From NCBI GenBank assembly GCA_029946075.1, contig JAQSDT010000724.1, positions 1-14,608 on the forward strand: a stretch of DNA of 14,608 bases. Reading direction: 5' to 3'. The position numbers and the translations under genes were made by a program. Origin of the DNA: a bacterium (GTDB taxonomy: Bacteria; Pseudomonadota; Alphaproteobacteria; Rhizobiales; Xanthobacteraceae). Shown piece by piece: positions 13,014 through 14,608 of the stretch. The notes beneath the pieces were generated by a model, which saw only the letters and a list, made by a program, of their open reading frames with translations, was not told where the DNA came from and did no database searches. Position 1 is the stretch's first letter; each line of letters starts with the position of its first letter.

Positions 13014-13973
13014 ATGGTTCGCGCGCTTGTACTTGCGATCGTTTCGTTGCTGGCGATCCTGCCGGTTCAAAACGGCTACGCGGCATTTCCCGAACGATCG
13101 ATCCGGCTGGTGGTGGCGTTTCCACCCGGTGGCTCGATCGATGTCGTCGCCCGAATTCTTGCCGAAAAGCTGCGCGCCGGCCTCGGCCAGACGATTGTGG
13201 TGGAGAACCGCGCAGGCGCGGCGGGCAACATCGGTGCGCAGTCTGTCGCCAGTGCGGCGCCCGACGGCTACACGGTGCTGATGACGACGTCGGCGATCGC
13301 AATCAGTCCGTGGATGTCGCCGACCAGCCTCGATCCGGGCAAGGACCTCGTTGCGGTGACGCGAATTGCACTGTCGCCCTATGTGCTCGTTGTCAGGCCT
13401 TCCTTGCCGGTCAAGACGCTGGATGAGTTCATCGCGCTCGCCAAAGCGGAGCCGGGCAAGCTGACCTGCTCGACCTACGGCGTCGGATCGCCACCGCATC
13501 TCGCGCTCGAATTGTTCAAGCGCGCCGCCGGGATCGATGTCGTCCACGCGCCCTATCGCGGTTTCGGTCAGGCGCTTCCCGACCTGATCGGCGGTCTGTT
13601 GTCCTGTTCGGTGGAAACACCGGCGAATATCGAGCAGCATGTTCGCGCCGGCACGGTGCGGCCCGTCGCGGTGACAAGCCCCGCGGCGCTCGAGATGTTC
13701 CCCGGCGCGGCGCCGCTGTCGGCGCTCTACCCCGATGTGATCGTCGAGGGATGGCAGGGCATCTTCCTGCCAGCGGGAACGCCACAGGCGGTCGTCGAGC
13801 GCATCAACGCCGAATTCGTCAAGGCCGTGCGGGATCCCGATGTCGTCAAGCGGTTGCGCGAGCTCGGCTTCGATCCTGTCGGCGACAGCAGCGAGCAGGC
13901 GACAGCCGTGTTCAAGCGTGACTATGAGCGCTTTGGAACCGTCATTCGCGAGCTGAAACTGAAGGCGGAATAG
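13014..13973 (+). CDS. Bug/TctC-family periplasmic solute-binding protein
   Basis: A 319-residue tripartite tricarboxylate transporter receptor of usual length. An N-terminal signal peptide (MVRALVLAIVSLLAILPV, cleavage likely after NGYA, residues 20-23) exports it to the periplasm. The mature part begins with FPERSIRLVVAFPPGGSIDVVAR, containing the Bug signature PPGGxxD that binds carboxylates. The segments VVENRAGAAGNIGAQ, STYGVGSPPHLALELFK, VHAPYRG and WQGIFLPAGTP are the standard later motifs. It binds small organic acids for delivery to TctAB-type membrane subunits, but none are encoded here, so it is an orphan or shares a membrane partner encoded elsewhere. Coupling to the monooxygenase suggests its ligand is the pathway substrate. 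Confidence 0.93.
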   Translation: MVRALVLAIVSLLAILPVQNGYAAFPERSIRLVVAFPPGGSIDVVARILAEKLRAGLGQTIVVENRAGAAGNIGAQSVASAAPDGYTVLMTTSAIAISPWMSPTSLDPGKDLVAVTRIALSPYVLVVRPSLPVKTLDEFIALAKAEPGKLTCSTYGVGSPPHLALELFKRAAGIDVVHAPYRGFGQALPDLIGGLLSCSVETPANIEQHVRAGTVRPVAVTSPAALEMFPGAAPLSALYPDVIVEGWQGIFLPAGTPQAVVERINAEFVKAVRDPDVVKRLRELGFDPVGDSSEQATAVFKRDYERFGTVIRELKLKAE

Positions 13974-14134
13974 CGGCGGATCGGAAAGTTGAACGAAGTA
14001 TAAAATACTCGCTTTGAGCGATCGGATAAACTATCTTCGCGGAGCAAGCGAGGCGGCGCAACGTCACCTGCGACACTCTGACCGGTAAGTCGCGCGTCTG
14101 GCTCGGGATCAAATGAGGTCCGGGAGGGTCAGTC
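13974..14134. other. Intergenic region after tctC
   Basis: This 161-base gap contains two small adjacent hairpins, AGTAT-AAA-ATACT at 13997-14009 and CGCT-TTG-AGCG at 14010-14020. They could help end the monooxygenase-tctC transcript, though no T-run follows. The AT-rich patch around 13999-14037 may hold the promoter of the next gene, but no consensus pair was found. Confidence 0.35.
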
Positions 14135-14608
14135 ATGTTGCTGCGCGCGGCTCTGACGGAATTCCTGACGAACTGGCGCGACGACCTCACCCCGGCGTGG
14201 CGCACGGTATTGGCCGATGTCGATCCGGCCTTCGCTGATGTTCGCGCCGATCTCACCTTCTCCGCGGATGAGCCGATTTTTCCGTCGCGGCGCGCTTCGC
14301 CGATTCAGGGCGCCCGGGCCGATGCGCATGTGTTTCGCGCGTTCGATGCCACCGTGCCGAAGGACATCAGCTGCGTTCTGGTCGGGCAGGATCCGTATCC
14401 GAAGATTTCGCGCGCCACCGGGCGGTCGTTCGAGCAGGGGGATCTGGCCGGCTGGGATCAGGCCGGCGTCGCCAGCAGCCTGAAGCGGCTGCTGCAGATG
14501 ATGGCGAACGAGCGAACCGCGAGCACGGAGTTCACGTCGGCCGGCGGCTGGGCGAAATTGCGCGCGGCGATCACAAGCGGCGCGCTCGATTTCGGCACGC
14601 CGCGCGAA
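14135..14608 (+). CDS. Uracil-DNA glycosylase-like protein, N-terminal part (runs off the right edge)
   Basis: The first 158 codons of a gene read off the window. The start has a strong CGGGAGG site at 14121-14127. The key segment is VLVGQDPYPKISRATGRSF, with GQDPYP at 84-89. It matches the catalytic water-activating loop of family 1 uracil-DNA glycosylases (GQDPYH, Asp as catalytic base). The preceding residues (about 1-80) have the ARADAHVFRAFD-like context leading to the first core strand. The usual His after Tyr is Pro, and the normal GxxHGLxFS continuation is replaced by ISRATGRSFEQGD. The later part (SLKRLLQMMANE) resembles the helix before the LNxxLTV strand. It could be an active divergent UDG or a relative with another role; the C-terminal HPSPxS motif is outside the window. 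Confidence 0.65.
   Translation, partial: MLLRAALTEFLTNWRDDLTPAWRTVLADVDPAFADVRADLTFSADEPIFPSRRASPIQGARADAHVFRAFDATVPKDISCVLVGQDPYPKISRATGRSFEQGDLAGWDQAGVASSLKRLLQMMANERTASTEFTSAGGWAKLRAAITSGALDFGTPRE

Noticed and set aside
6066..13973. Defence or secondary-metabolite system
   Set aside because: No nuclease, toxin, NRPS/PKS or repeat-guided component occurs; all genes are ordinary catabolic, regulatory or uptake types.

Overview
The window reads as chromosomal DNA of a GC-rich alphaproteobacterium, most likely a Bradyrhizobium or close relative. The reasons are strong G/C third-position bias, a GapR (DUF2312) gene of the alphaproteobacterial type, an orphan Bug/TctC binding protein, and two intergenic palindromic repeats of the kind scattered through Bradyrhizobium genomes. 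The genus is an inference from style, not from a database match. No rRNA, tRNA, CRISPR array, phage or insertion-sequence gene was seen.

Left part (1-1690): the 5' part of pdxY (pyridoxal kinase, minus strand, cut by the window edge) is divergent from gapR, a nucleoid protein. These are followed by a 57-residue membrane protein and tenA (thiaminase II/thiamine salvage), both on the minus strand. A 327-base gap with a long hairpin repeat separates them from the next block.

Glyoxylate block (2018-5541): gcl, hyi and glxR form a tight plus-strand operon. Gcl condenses two glyoxylates to tartronate semialdehyde with loss of CO2, Hyi interconverts this with hydroxypyruvate, and GlxR reduces it to D-glycerate. 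Glycerate kinase and a glycolate or allantoin entry enzyme are not in the window. A VanZ-like membrane protein lies convergent to it.

Catabolic block (6066-13973): a split thiamine-diphosphate 2-oxoacid decarboxylase (two subunits, minus strand) is divergent from a D-2-hydroxyacid dehydrogenase, an alpha/beta hydrolase and an SDR oxidoreductase. Next come a TetR regulator (minus) and, divergent from it, a class A FAD monooxygenase plus a periplasmic Bug/TctC solute-binding protein. A clean 21-bp dyad (AATTAGA-N7-TCTAATT) sits over the monooxygenase promoter and is a good candidate TetR operator. Together this looks like an uptake-plus-degradation cluster for an unidentified organic acid or aromatic compound. 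The substrate cannot be read from sequence, and no ring-cleavage enzyme is present.

Right edge (14135-14608): the start of a divergent uracil-DNA-glycosylase-like gene (motif GQDPYP where family 1 has GQDPYH) runs off the window. The most interesting items are the uncharacterised catabolic block with its operator, the atypical UDG-like protein, and an unannotated 35-codon ORF in the gap before tetR.
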